Assembly (NCBI GenBank): GCA_964511535.1
Contig: CAZEFW010000014.1
Span: 1 to 64,000, forward strand
DNA length: 64,000 nucleotides
DNA from: CAZCFB01 sp964511535
GTDB taxonomy: Bacteria > Myxococcota_A > Polyangia > GCA-2747355 > CAZCFB01
Direction: 5' to 3'
Made by a program: the position numbers and the translations under genes. The notes below the pieces were generated by a model that saw only the letters and a program-made list of their open reading frames with translations, was not told where the DNA came from and did not search any database. Shown here in pieces: positions 1 through 8,402 of this stretch. How positions within the stretch are numbered: position 1 is the first letter of the stretch; each line of letters begins with the position of its first letter.

Positions 1-747
1 CAGCACATCGGTGATCTCGCTGATCAGGGTGGGCGGCTTGGGCGGGGTGTACTTCTGCTGGATGCTCAGGTGGATGGTCAGCGTGCTCAGATCCACCAGG
101 TTGTCGAACAGCCGCAGCTTGCCCTGGAAGCTCTCGACCTTCTCACGCACCCTGGCCAGCTCTCGCTCCACCTGCAGCAGATCCGCCACCTTGTTGGTGC
201 GCGTCTGCAGCAGCTCGAGCAGCCGCGCCTCCAGCTTCTGCGCCGTGGCCAGGCGCGCCTTGATGTCGTAGTACTGCTCGGTGATGTCCTTGCTGTTGGT
301 GGACTCGCTCTGCACCACGCCGAGGCGCGCCAGGGCGGCCATCACTGGCTGGAAGTGGCCGGACGGCACCCGCACCGTGAGGGTGGCCGAGGAGACCCGG
401 TTCAGGCTGTGCTCCACCGACGAGTTGGCGATGTAGCCGCCTGACTTCTTGACCATCCCCTCGATGGCTTCCCGCGCCGGCTTGTACGACTTGACCACCA
501 GGTAGATTTCGCCGTTCCGGATCACCTTGCGCGTGAACGCCGCCTTCTTGCCTGCCGCGGCCGCCTCGCCGCCCCTGCCGTCGCTGTCGGCCTTCTCCGC
601 CTCCAGGGAGGCCGCGCCTGCCGCCTGTGGTTTGGCCACGGACACCTTGGCGGACCGACTCATCGGCGCCTCCATGTCAGAGGCGCAGGCCAGGGGCACG
701 GCCACACTCAAAACGAGGACCAGGGCGAACTTGAGGGTGCGGGTCAT
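1..747 (-). CDS. DUF4349-domain lipoprotein (3' end outside window)
   Basis: The reading frame runs off the left edge, so the C-terminus is missing. The N-terminus is a lipoprotein signal with a basic start, a hydrophobic run and a PLAC lipobox near residue 21. A low-complexity Ala/Glu stretch follows. From about residue 90 the protein matches the DUF4349 pattern: an RNGEIYLVVKSY-type strand, SGGYIANSS, TLTVRVPS, then a long coiled coil (about 155-215) and a LSTLTIHL strand. A typical DUF4349 protein would continue with a membrane segment, which would lie outside the window. The ATG at 747 is preferred because AAGGAG sits 6 nt upstream; an in-frame ATG at 774 has no such site. The exact role of the family is unknown; an envelope location is inferred. 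Confidence 0.85.
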   Translation of the reverse strand, partial: MTRTLKFALVLVLSVAVPLACASDMEAPMSRSAKVSVAKPQAAGAASLEAEKADSDGRGGEAAAAGKKAAFTRKVIRNGEIYLVVKSYKPAREAIEGMVKKSGGYIANSSVEHSLNRVSSATLTVRVPSGHFQPVMAALARLGVVQSESTNSKDITEQYYDIKARLATAQKLEARLLELLQTRTNKVADLLQVERELARVREKVESFQGKLRLFDNLVDLSTLTIHLSIQQKYTPPKPPTLISEITDVL

Positions 748-813
748 GGGCGGCTCCTTGTGGGTTTCCGTCATGTTCTACCTTAACGGAAACGCCCGGC
801 CGCCCTTACAGGT

Positions 814-1401
814 CTATTTTTGGGACAGCAGCCCGACCCCCGCCATGATGGACCACAGGTAGGCGGCGAAGATCGGGATCAGGCCCAGCAATGAAGAGAA
901 AGAGAGCCCGAATGAGATGACCATCACGATGCCGAGGATGAACAGGCCGAGCATGGCGCCGCCGATCTTGTTGCCACAGATCAGCGAGCCGAGCCCCGGG
1001 ATGACGCAGTTGAGCACCAGCCCGTTGATGTTCTTTCCCTTGGCCCCTGACTTGGCGTAGACCGGCGCCGGCGGCGCGTCCGCCGGGTTGTAGCCGCCCA
1101 CGCTCTGGGGCGGCGCGCCGTCGGTGCTCCCGGCGGCGGGCAGCTGGTTCGGGATCGGCATTGAGCCCGGATCGGGCCTGTTGGGCAGCACGTAAGTCGT
1201 GGTGCCGTCGTCATCTGTCTCCTGCTGGATCACGCTGTTGAGCTCCAGGGAGAGCAGGTGCTCCTGGGCCTCCTCGATGCCGATGCCAAGGTGGTAGGCG
1301 ATGTTGGGCGCGGTGATCTGGACATCGGTCTGGTAGACCAGGTTCAGGAACCGCTTCTCAAATTCAGCCTTCTCCATAGCTTTCTCCACGGTGACCTCCA
1401 T
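814..1401 (-). CDS. TM2-like small membrane protein with N-terminal helical domain
   Basis: A 195-residue protein. Residues 9-70 are soluble and resemble a winged-helix-like fold (KRFLNLVYQTDVQIT, IGIEEAQEHLLSLE). A Pro/Gly-rich linker follows, then a C-terminal hydrophobic part from about residue 125 with NGLVLNCVIPGLGSLICG and two further membrane segments. The Pro-Gly-Leu-Gly plus following hydrophobic hairpin resembles TM2-domain proteins, but the match is only by pattern. An alternative start eight codons later (position 1377) has GGAGAAAG just upstream and may be the true one. It lies between the DUF4349 lipoprotein and a Ser/Thr kinase, all on the same strand. Function unknown. Confidence 0.75.
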   Translation of the reverse strand: MEVTVEKAMEKAEFEKRFLNLVYQTDVQITAPNIAYHLGIGIEEAQEHLLSLELNSVIQQETDDDGTTTYVLPNRPDPGSMPIPNQLPAAGSTDGAPPQSVGGYNPADAPPAPVYAKSGAKGKNINGLVLNCVIPGLGSLICGNKIGGAMLGLFILGIVMVISFGLSFSSLLGLIPIFAAYLWSIMAGVGLLSQK

Positions 1402-1454
1402 CCATCTCGGATCGCGGTAAGTCTAGCACCATTAAGGGCGGACGAAGCCTCAGG

Positions 1455-2474
1455 TTAAAGCGGGGTGTGTTGAAGCTCCGCCAGGCGCTTCTTTTCGTCC
1501 TCGGAGATGGACTCCCACAGCGGCATGAGCTCCGCGCGGAAGCGCTCCGGCGACAGCTCCATGCGCTCCGCCCTGATGCAATTCTCAAGTTCCTCCACCA
1601 TCTCGGCGGCGGTCTGGTAGCGCGCCTCGCGGTCTCGCTCCAGGGTCTTGAGCACGATGTCCTCCAGCGACTGCGGGCAGTCGCTGCGCACGGTCGTGGG
1701 GCGGGGAACCTCGGCCATCAGGATGCGGCTGACGGTCTGCTCGTCGTCGGCGGAGCGGAACAGCGGCCGGCCGAGCAGCACCTCGTGCATGATGACCCCG
1801 CCTGCGAACAGGTCGAGGCGCTGGTCCAGCGGCAGCCCCTGGAGCTGTTCGGGCGCCAGGTACGAGGTCCTCCCCCGGAAGTCCCGGCGCCGGGGCAGGT
1901 TGCCAAGGCCGGTGGACCGGGCGATCCCGAAGTCCATCACCTTGAGCTGCCCTTCCAAAGTGACGAGCATGTTGTGGGGCGCCAGGTCCATGTGGATGAT
2001 GTTCAGGTCCTGGCCGTCGCGGGTCCGCCGGGTGTGGATATGGTCCAGGGCCCGGGCGAGCTGCAGCATCAGCCAGGTCACCAGCTCGATGGAGAGGTAC
2101 CGCTTGACCCCCAGCGCCGTGGCCAGGTAGCGCACCAGCGTGGTGCCGGTGACGTACTCCATGGCGATGAAGTAGTGCCCCTCTGGCGTGCGCCCGAGCT
2201 CGAGAGTCTGCACCACGTTTGGGTGGTTGAGCAGGGACGCGACACGACCCTCGTGCAGGAAGTAATCGACGAACTCCTGGTTGCGGCTCAGGTTGGGCAG
2301 GATCCGCTTGACCGCCGCGACATGATCCACGCCCTTGGCGTCCTTGAAGTTGGTCAGGAAGATCTCGCCCATGCCGCCCAGCGCCAGGCGGCGCACCAGG
2401 GAATAACGGCCGATGCGGCGGGTGCCGGGCAGCTTGACGTGCTGCTCCTGGGGAGGGATCGAGTTATCAGCCAT
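1455..2474 (-). CDS. Hanks-type Ser/Thr protein kinase with HMD catalytic loop
   Basis: A 339-residue cytosolic kinase domain without a membrane anchor. The Gly-rich loop is GGMGEIF (33-39), the ATP lysine is in AAVKRIL (Lys56), the alpha-C Glu is near 75, and DFG is at 181-183 followed by an APEQ segment. The catalytic loop reads HMDLAPHN (161-168): Asp163 and Asn168 are kept, but the usual Arg of HRD is Met. Non-RD kinases are often not controlled by activation-loop phosphorylation, so the enzyme is probably active but regulated differently. Its relatives in myxobacteria phosphorylate Ser/Thr in regulators and envelope proteins. No substrate can be assigned here. The OmpA-type lipoprotein gene lies immediately upstream on the same strand. 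Confidence 0.92.
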   Translation of the reverse strand: MADNSIPPQEQHVKLPGTRRIGRYSLVRRLALGGMGEIFLTNFKDAKGVDHVAAVKRILPNLSRNQEFVDYFLHEGRVASLLNHPNVVQTLELGRTPEGHYFIAMEYVTGTTLVRYLATALGVKRYLSIELVTWLMLQLARALDHIHTRRTRDGQDLNIIHMDLAPHNMLVTLEGQLKVMDFGIARSTGLGNLPRRRDFRGRTSYLAPEQLQGLPLDQRLDLFAGGVIMHEVLLGRPLFRSADDEQTVSRILMAEVPRPTTVRSDCPQSLEDIVLKTLERDREARYQTAAEMVEELENCIRAERMELSPERFRAELMPLWESISEDEKKRLAELQHTPL

Positions 2475-2542
2475 GAGCGCGGTGCATATTATGCCCCAGC
2501 CTCGCCGGGGGTGGCCAGAAAAGGACTAACCCCCGATGTGGG

Positions 2543-3361
2543 CTACATCTGGGAGAATCCGGGCAGCTCCGATAGGTTCGGCATCAGGGTGATCTCGATG
2601 CGGCGGTTGGAGGCCTTGCCCTCATCCGTGGAGTTGTTCCCGACCGGGTCGTACTCGGAGTAGCCCGCGGCCGAGACGCGCTTCGGGTCCATGCCGCTCT
2701 CCACCATGAACTTGACCACGTTGACTGCGCGGGAGGCCGACAGCTCCCAGTTGGACTTGAAGCGGCGGCTCCGGATCGGGACGTTGTCCGTGTGGCCGGC
2801 CACCTGGAAAACGCGGTCCTTGAAGCCGGAGAGGATCTGCGCCACCTCCTGGATGGCCATCTCACCCTCCTCCTTGAGCTTGTCCTTGCCCGGGTCGAAC
2901 AGGATGTTGTCCCGCAGCTTGACGATCATCCGGCCCTTGCGCATCTCCACCTTCAGCTTGCCGGAGTCGATCATTTTCTGGAACTTGGCCACCAGGTCCT
3001 TGAACATCTGGGCCCGCTTGCGCGCAGCCTCCTGGGCCTTGAGCAGGTCGGCGATCTGCTTGTCCTTCTTGCCCAGATCCTTGATGTAGGCGCCGGCCTG
3101 GGTCTTGAGCTTGCTCAGGTCCTGCCCCAGGGACTGGAGCTTGGTCTTCATCACGGAGTTCTCCTCGGCGCACTCTGTGAGCTGCCCGGTGAGCTTCTCC
3201 TTGTCCTTCTTGCAGGCGGCCTCTTTCGCCTTCATCTCCGCCTTGATCTTCTTCAGCTGCTCAAGGGTGGCCTGGTGCTGCTCCTCGGGGATGCCACACG
3301 CGACCACCAGGAGCGCCGCGGCGAGGGAGCAAAAGACCATCGTGACTCTGCGTACCAGCAT
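2543..3361 (-). CDS. OmpA/MotB-family peptidoglycan-binding lipoprotein
   Basis: A 272-residue predicted lipoprotein. The signal ends in VVAC at about 19-22. A Lys/Glu/Gln-rich coiled coil covers about residues 28-120. The C-terminal OmpA-like domain (about 145-265) contains the strand ILFDPGKDKL, VAGHTDNVPI, NWELSASRAVNVVKFM and GYSEYDPVGNN, then NRRIEITL. These are the residues that bind the diaminopimelate stem of peptidoglycan in the family. The protein is expected to tie the outer membrane to the cell wall. The long coiled coil would act as a spacer. AGGAGAAGG upstream of the ATG supports the start. Confidence 0.93.
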   Translation of the reverse strand: MLVRRVTMVFCSLAAALLVVACGIPEEQHQATLEQLKKIKAEMKAKEAACKKDKEKLTGQLTECAEENSVMKTKLQSLGQDLSKLKTQAGAYIKDLGKKDKQIADLLKAQEAARKRAQMFKDLVAKFQKMIDSGKLKVEMRKGRMIVKLRDNILFDPGKDKLKEEGEMAIQEVAQILSGFKDRVFQVAGHTDNVPIRSRRFKSNWELSASRAVNVVKFMVESGMDPKRVSAAGYSEYDPVGNNSTDEGKASNRRIEITLMPNLSELPGFSQM

Positions 3362-3444
3362 GAACCTTCTCCTTTAACTCTCCTCCGACCCATCAGGACC
3401 GGTCGGTGATACAGGTATCTCTTTTGGAGCCCCTGCGCGGCCGC

Positions 3445-3723
3445 CTAGAGCGACGGGGGGCCGCCTCCGGCGAGGCCTCTGCGGGCGAAGACGCCGTCCA
3501 CCACCTTCTTGATCTGCTTGAGCAGGGCAGCAGGCGATGCGTTCATCTCGAAGTCCCATTTCAGGTTTGCCCGCAGCCGGGCGGTCACTTCTTTTTTGGT
3601 GTATCCGAGCCGCCGGAGCAGCGCGGCGCGCTCCCCGAGCTCAAGGATGTACATGCGCTCGGCCTTCTGGCCGGCGTTGGCGTACTCTTCGGGTATCTCC
3701 GGGTCGTACCACGAGAATGGCAT
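3445..3723 (-). CDS. Small conserved-looking hypothetical protein
   Basis: A 92-residue soluble protein starting MPFSWYDPEIPEEYANA. I do not recognise a family. The start at 3723 is chosen over a longer frame reaching 3876 because AGAGGAG precedes it by 8 nt and because the upstream extension looks like antisense, Arg-rich shadow sequence. The middle (residues 20-60) is predicted helical with Arg/Lys/Glu alternation (LGERAALLRRLGYTKKEV). The C-terminal half is also helical and basic, ending in a Gly/Pro tail. This could be a small nucleic-acid or protein-interaction module, but that is only a guess from composition. It lies 83 nt downstream of nothing obvious and may be monocistronic. Confidence 0.7.
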   Translation of the reverse strand: MPFSWYDPEIPEEYANAGQKAERMYILELGERAALLRRLGYTKKEVTARLRANLKWDFEMNASPAALLKQIKKVVDGVFARRGLAGGGPPSL

Positions 3724-3803
3724 GTCCTGTGCTCCTCTGAAGCTTGTGGAGTATGGCAGTTGGAGGTGTCGTAATGTAGCACTCCGCGCTCGCAGATAAC
3801 AAG

Positions 3804-5687
3804 CTACCTGCTGCCCCCGCGGCTGAAGCTGATCTTGACCCGCGTCAGCTCCGCCGGGAGCGCCTCTTTCACGCACGAGATCAGGTCCTTGTCCTTGAGC
3901 GCGCCGGTGACCCTGCGGCGTTTTCCGCGGGGGGTGACCAGCAGCTCGCCCTCGGGCGGCGCGGCCCCCTCAACGCCCAGGGTGGCGGCCAGGGCCGCGT
4001 GGTAGCAGGCCAGCAGGCGCGCTGCCACCGGGGCCTGGACCGCCGGCGTGGTGGACACCGTGGCGGGGGCCAGCAGCTGCAGGCGGGGGGCGAGATCCGC
4101 GTCGGTGGGTGGCGCCATGCCCCCGGGGCCCAGGGCCAGCCCGGTGTACAGGGGCGAGCCGCTGGCGGTCCTGCCAGAGGTCACCGCGGCCAGGATCAGC
4201 TCCGCGATGGTGGCGTCCGGGCGGGGCACCAGGAGCAGCGCGGTGTCCTCGGGGTAGGCGCGCCGCAGCTCGGCGAGGCGGTCCCGCAGCTGCTCGAAGG
4301 GCTCCGGCTGCAGCAGGCCATCCTTGCTGAAGATGGCCACCCGCCCGCGGGTGATTGAGATCGCCAGCTGGCTCGGGGCCCCGCGCGGATCGTACTCGAG
4401 GCCGTGCGGGCGATCCCGCGATGGAGCCGGCGCGCGCTTGGCGGCAAGCGGCAGCAGCGACAGGGGGATACCGTGTAGGCGCAGCACGGGGCCGCGGCCG
4501 AACACCAGCGCTTGCACGTCGCCCTCGACCGTGGCCGGGGCCACTTGCCGGCTCACGCCGATGTTGAGCACCCGCGCGCCGGCCAGCCGCGCGGCGCGAC
4601 CAGCGGTCAGCGCCACCTGGGCCGGCGTCGATCCGGACGCCAGCAGCGTGACGACCCCGCGGCGGTCCTCCTTCAGCCGCAGGGCGATGGCCGCCTGCAG
4701 CTCCTGCTCCAGGTCGGCCGAGTCACCGAGCACGGCCCGGCCGCCCACCAGGTACCCCTTGGGGGAGGCCAGGATCATCGGGGTGCGGTCCCACGGCTTG
4801 CCCGCCTCGCTTGCTGGGGCGGGGGTGGCCCTGAGGGACAGCGGCAGCGGCAGGGCAGGGCGCGCGTCCTGCGCCAGCCGGGCTGCCGCGCGCTCCATGG
4901 CCGCGCCGAGGCTGCTCAGGCGCCCAGGGCTGAGGGACTTGATCATCAGGGTCATCTGCTCGGCGAGCACGGTCCAGGGAGGATCCGGCGGGCGCAGGGC
5001 AGGATCCTGCTCGAAATAAGGCGCCGGGTTGGCGTCCAACAGCGGCAACAAGCACTGGTTGAGGCGCAGGTGCTGAAGGGCAGGTTCGCCCCCGGCCGCC
5101 ATGCGGATGGCTGCGTCGCACCAGTGGGCCAAGCGGAGCCGGGCGTTGGGGCTCAGGTCCGATTTTCCCCTGGCGATGCGCTTGTAGCGGGTGACCACGG
5201 CCAGGGCGGCCGGGACGTCGGCGCGCGGCGCGCGATCCGCCGCCAGCAGCTCCAGGGCGAGGCGAGCCAGCGCGGCCTCCTGGCAGCGCGCCGGGATCCC
5301 CTTGAACTGAGCTTCCAGCCGGGTCTGCACCTGCAGGGTGGCCAGCCGCCCCCTGCCGGCGCCCCCGGGCAGCTCGAGGGCGCTCCAGAGCAGCAGGTGA
5401 GTGGCGGCGAACCGCCCCCGGTCTTCGGCGGTGAGGGCCGGCTGCACCCTCGCGGCGTCGTACATGTCGAGCAGGTAGCGCGCCCGGGTCCAGGCGGCAG
5501 CGCACTTGCCCGCTCGTGCGTCGGCGGCCAGCCGCTTCAGGGCAGGGCCGGCGCCGGTGCCGGGGGGCAGGGTGAGGTGGGCCTTCAGGGCCGGATCCAC
5601 AGCGTCGGCTGGCGTCTCGCTGGTGGGGGTCGGGCGCGGGCAGGCGGTCAGCAGGAGCAGGGGCAGGGTCAGGAGCAGGGGTCGCAT
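3804..5687 (-). CDS. Large envelope lipoprotein, weak ExbD/TolR-like and AgmX-like segments
   Basis: A 627-residue lipoprotein. The signal MRPLLLTLPLLLLTAC gives a lipobox at LTAC (13-16). Residues about 60-260 are alpha-helical and may form TPR-like helices. Two later segments (VVTLLASGSTPAQVALTAGRA and LLLVPRPDATIAELILAA) resemble the C-terminal fold of ExbD/TolR proteins. The last about 75 residues (LLACYHAALAATLGVEG ... LLVTPRGKRRRV) resemble the C-terminal domain of AgmX/TonB-like proteins, in which a Tyr-x-x-Ala-Leu helix precedes a strand. These are similarities by eye, not established. The frame continues far upstream on this strand to 7268, but that part is antisense to the barrel gene and is excluded. 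It is divergent from the barrel/cytochrome operon. Confidence 0.85.
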   Translation of the reverse strand: MRPLLLTLPLLLLTACPRPTPTSETPADAVDPALKAHLTLPPGTGAGPALKRLAADARAGKCAAAWTRARYLLDMYDAARVQPALTAEDRGRFAATHLLLWSALELPGGAGRGRLATLQVQTRLEAQFKGIPARCQEAALARLALELLAADRAPRADVPAALAVVTRYKRIARGKSDLSPNARLRLAHWCDAAIRMAAGGEPALQHLRLNQCLLPLLDANPAPYFEQDPALRPPDPPWTVLAEQMTLMIKSLSPGRLSSLGAAMERAAARLAQDARPALPLPLSLRATPAPASEAGKPWDRTPMILASPKGYLVGGRAVLGDSADLEQELQAAIALRLKEDRRGVVTLLASGSTPAQVALTAGRAARLAGARVLNIGVSRQVAPATVEGDVQALVFGRGPVLRLHGIPLSLLPLAAKRAPAPSRDRPHGLEYDPRGAPSQLAISITRGRVAIFSKDGLLQPEPFEQLRDRLAELRRAYPEDTALLLVPRPDATIAELILAAVTSGRTASGSPLYTGLALGPGGMAPPTDADLAPRLQLLAPATVSTTPAVQAPVAARLLACYHAALAATLGVEGAAPPEGELLVTPRGKRRRVTGALKDKDLISCVKEALPAELTRVKISFSRGGSR

Positions 5688-5798
5688 GGCCACATATTTA
5701 GCACACCTCGAGTCGAACCACCCCCCGTCTCGGGCCGCGGCGGCGTGGCAAGTTGGACGTTGCGCGCGGCGACGGCCGCGGCCTACCATCGACCCGTC

Positions 5799-7220
5799 GT
5801 GAACCGTACCCGCCTCGTCATCATACCGGCTCTCGCGGCGGCCGCTTCCCTGCTCGCCGCCGAGGCCCGCGCGTACGACTTCACCGTGACGGCGCGCACC
5901 GAGGGGCAGGGCTACCAGCTGCGCCGCTACGAGCGCAACGGGGTGGTCTTCGTCAACCGGCGGCGGCTCACTCAGTACCTGGGGCTGCGGATCTACAACC
6001 TGATCGACCCGGGGCAGGACGCCTTCAGCCCGTCGAGCAGCAAGCGCCCGCCGCGGCTGCTCAGCTTTCACCTGCTGATGCGGTTCGACGCCGACTTCGC
6101 CGGCTACATGGCGCCCGGGCAGAGCATCCCGGAGCTGAAGAACAACATCTTCGATCTGGTGGCCGGGGGGCTCGAGGGCCGGAACCTGCTGGGGCGGATC
6201 GACTTCAGCCTCGGGCGGCTGTACGACATGGAGCTGCTGGACATCTTCGCCTACGACGGGCTGCGCGTGCGGGTAAACCTGCCATACACCCTGTACGCCG
6301 GCGCCTCGTTTGGGGTGCAGGTGGCCCGGGCCCACCCCCTGGCGCGGGCCGTGTTCGAGACCGACGGGCCGTGCTGCGATGCGGCCGCCGAGGCGTGGAG
6401 CCCCACCTTTTCGGCGGTGGCGGGCATGGACGGGCTCTGGGATCTCGACCTGAAGGTGGCTTACCGGGGCACGGTCTCGCGCGCGCCCCAGCCCGGCGCG
6501 GCGGCGGGGGCCGACAGCATCTGGGGCGTTGATCAGGAGCTGGTCTACGTCGGCGCCGGCTGGCAGGTCCCGGTGATCGGCATCATGCCGTCGTTGGGGG
6601 TGCGCTACAACCTGCTCACGGCGCAGGTGGACGACCTGTCGGTGGGCCTGCGCCAGCGCATCGCGGGGCGCCATGATCTGTCGGCCGGGTACCTGCGCAC
6701 CATCCCACACTTCGACGGCGACTCGATCTTCAACATCTTCGACACCGAGCCGTACCACGAGGCGTCGCTGCGCTACGCCCTGCGCATCATGCAGCCCCTG
6801 TCCGCTTACCTGCGGCTCGGCTACCGGCGCTACTGGAGCGATGAGACCGAGGCCCGGGCGCGGCCTGACGGGTACTCGGCAGCCATGGGGGCGCGCTGGC
6901 GGGACGCCCGGCTCGGCGCTGGCCTGGACCTGTATTACCTGGACGGCCACGCGGGGCAGACCTACGGCGGAGACCTGGACGGGCGGTGGGTCCTGCTGCG
7001 CTGGCTCACGTTGCAGGGGCGGCTCTCGCTGATCCAGCACGAGGGCAGCGGCGGGAGCCTCGCCGCGGCCAGCGGCCTGAACTTCGGCGCCCAGCTCGGG
7101 GCGCTGGTCACCTTCTTCGAGGGGGTCACCGGGCACCTGCTGTTCGAGGACAACATCAGCCGCCAGTACAGCAGCGCCCTGCGACTGCTCGGGGTGCTGA
7201 CCCTGGAGGTCTCGCCATGA
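5799..7220 (+). CDS. Predicted outer-membrane beta-barrel protein, first gene of cytochrome operon
   Basis: A 473-residue protein starting at GTG 5799. A signal peptide covers about residues 1-25 (hydrophobic run, then AEARA-YDF). The rest is rich in alternating hydrophobic/polar strands typical of barrels: LLSFHLLMRFDADF, GRIDFSLGRLYDM, PYTLYAGASFGVQVA, LDLKVAYRGTVS, ASLRYALRIM, AYLRLGYRRYW, LGAGLDLYYLDG and WLTLQGRLSLIQ, with a final LLGVLTLEVSP strand. The number of strands looks like 16 or more. The stop codon overlaps the start of the 13-haem cytochrome gene, so the two are translated together. This pairing resembles porin-cytochrome electron conduits, although the barrel is shorter than MtrB-type porins. 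The frame upstream of 5799 is antisense shadow and is excluded. Confidence 0.85.
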   Translation: MNRTRLVIIPALAAAASLLAAEARAYDFTVTARTEGQGYQLRRYERNGVVFVNRRRLTQYLGLRIYNLIDPGQDAFSPSSSKRPPRLLSFHLLMRFDADFAGYMAPGQSIPELKNNIFDLVAGGLEGRNLLGRIDFSLGRLYDMELLDIFAYDGLRVRVNLPYTLYAGASFGVQVARAHPLARAVFETDGPCCDAAAEAWSPTFSAVAGMDGLWDLDLKVAYRGTVSRAPQPGAAAGADSIWGVDQELVYVGAGWQVPVIGIMPSLGVRYNLLTAQVDDLSVGLRQRIAGRHDLSAGYLRTIPHFDGDSIFNIFDTEPYHEASLRYALRIMQPLSAYLRLGYRRYWSDETEARARPDGYSAAMGARWRDARLGAGLDLYYLDGHAGQTYGGDLDGRWVLLRWLTLQGRLSLIQHEGSGGSLAAASGLNFGAQLGALVTFFEGVTGHLLFEDNISRQYSSALRLLGVLTLEVSP

Positions 7221-8401
7221 GGTGTCGCCCCCTGGCCCCGGCCCTCGCCCTTGCCCTGGCTCTGCCATGGGCCGCCAACGCCGCCCCGGCCCGCCCCGGC
7301 GTCTCCCCGGTGATCTACCCGCCCGCCACCAGCGCCCTGCGCTTCAGCCACCCGAAACATGGCAAGGTCCCCTGCCTGCGCTGCCACGCCTCGGTCAAGA
7401 CCAGCGTCTCCACGCGCGATCGAAACCTCCCGGCGGAGGCTGTTTGCCGGTCCTGCCACGCCGACCAGACCCGCGCACCTGGCGCCGCGCCGGGCGCTGG
7501 CGAGGCCATCGCAGGCAAGGCCCTGGCGGGCTGCCGCACCTGCCACCGCGGGTTTTCGGGCAAGGGCAGCCCCGAGCGCGCCGTCATCCCGCCTGCCAAC
7601 ATCCGCTTCGGCCACCGACTCCACCTGGAGCGCGGAACCAGGTGCGCCGATTGCCACCGCGCCGCCGACAAGGGCGAGGTGGCCCTGCCCACCATGGACC
7701 GCTGCCGCGGCTGCCACCGGCGCAAGGAAGTCTCTGACCGCTGCGCGGTGTGTCACCTGACCGGCAAGGACGGCCGCCTACGCACGCGGTTCGGCCAGGG
7801 CGCGGCCCTGCTGCGGCCCACCGGCCCCGAGGCTGGCGTGGCCCACGGTCCGACCTTCAGCCGTGAGCACGCCGCGGTGGCGCGGCAGAAAAAGCGCCTC
7901 TGTGACAGCTGCCACCGGCCCGAGCGTTGCCTCAAGTGTCACGCCGGGTCGATGCGGCCCATGAGCATCCACCAGGGCGACTACGTGCGTCGCCACGGCG
8001 TTGACGCCCGGCGGGGCTCCCCGCGCTGCAGTTCATGCCACCGGTCCCAGAGTTTCTGCCTCAGCTGCCACCAGCGGCTGGGGGTTGGCAAGGAGACCGA
8101 CGCGAGCGGGTTCGCGCCACATACCTCCCAGGCGTTCCACCCCCCCGGGTTCGTCGGCTACCAGCGAGGGCCAGGGCACCATGCCCACAGCGCCCGGCGG
8201 AATATCCGCGCCTGCTCCAGCTGCCATCGGGAGAGCACCTGCGTGCGGTGTCACGGCACCACGGGCCGGGGCAAGGGCGGGTTTTCGCCCCACGCGCCAG
8301 GCTTCCGGGGGTCGAAGAAGTGCGAGGCCCTGTCGGCGCGAAACCGGCGGGTATGCCTCAAGTGCCACGCCAGCGGAGATTCGAAGATCGAGTGCCGGTG
8401 A
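7217..8401 (+). CDS. 13-haem periplasmic c-type cytochrome
   Basis: A 394-residue protein with a Sec signal (MRCRPLAPALALALALPWAANA, cleaved near 22, no lipobox). I count 13 CxxCH haem-attachment motifs spread along the whole mature chain: CLRCH, CRSCH, CRTCH, CADCH, CRGCH, CAVCH, CDSCH, CLKCH, CSSCH, CLSCH, CSSCH, CVRCH and CLKCH. Motifs such as LRFSHPKHG and IRFGHRLHL supply distal His ligands as in cytochrome c3/c7-like folds. Extra Cys residues occur near the C-terminus (KKCEAL, IECR-end). The ATG overlaps the barrel gene's TGA by 4 nt. A soluble periplasmic multihaem protein co-translated with an outer-membrane barrel suggests transport of electrons across or to the outer membrane. No dedicated cytochrome-maturation genes are in the window. 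Confidence 0.95.
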   Translation: MRCRPLAPALALALALPWAANAAPARPGVSPVIYPPATSALRFSHPKHGKVPCLRCHASVKTSVSTRDRNLPAEAVCRSCHADQTRAPGAAPGAGEAIAGKALAGCRTCHRGFSGKGSPERAVIPPANIRFGHRLHLERGTRCADCHRAADKGEVALPTMDRCRGCHRRKEVSDRCAVCHLTGKDGRLRTRFGQGAALLRPTGPEAGVAHGPTFSREHAAVARQKKRLCDSCHRPERCLKCHAGSMRPMSIHQGDYVRRHGVDARRGSPRCSSCHRSQSFCLSCHQRLGVGKETDASGFAPHTSQAFHPPGFVGYQRGPGHHAHSARRNIRACSSCHRESTCVRCHGTTGRGKGGFSPHAPGFRGSKKCEALSARNRRVCLKCHASGDSKIECR

Positions 8402-8402
8402 T

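Noticed and set aside
4512..5798. Long plus-strand frame running into the barrel gene from 4512
   Set aside because: It is antisense to the large lipoprotein (3804-5687), rich in Arg/Gly/Gln and lacks motifs. The signal peptide and the barrel fold begin at GTG 5799.
5688..7268. Minus-strand frame extending the lipoprotein to 1154 residues
   Set aside because: The extension is antisense to the barrel gene and has Gly/Gln/Ala-rich shadow composition. The lipoprotein signal at 5687 marks the true start.
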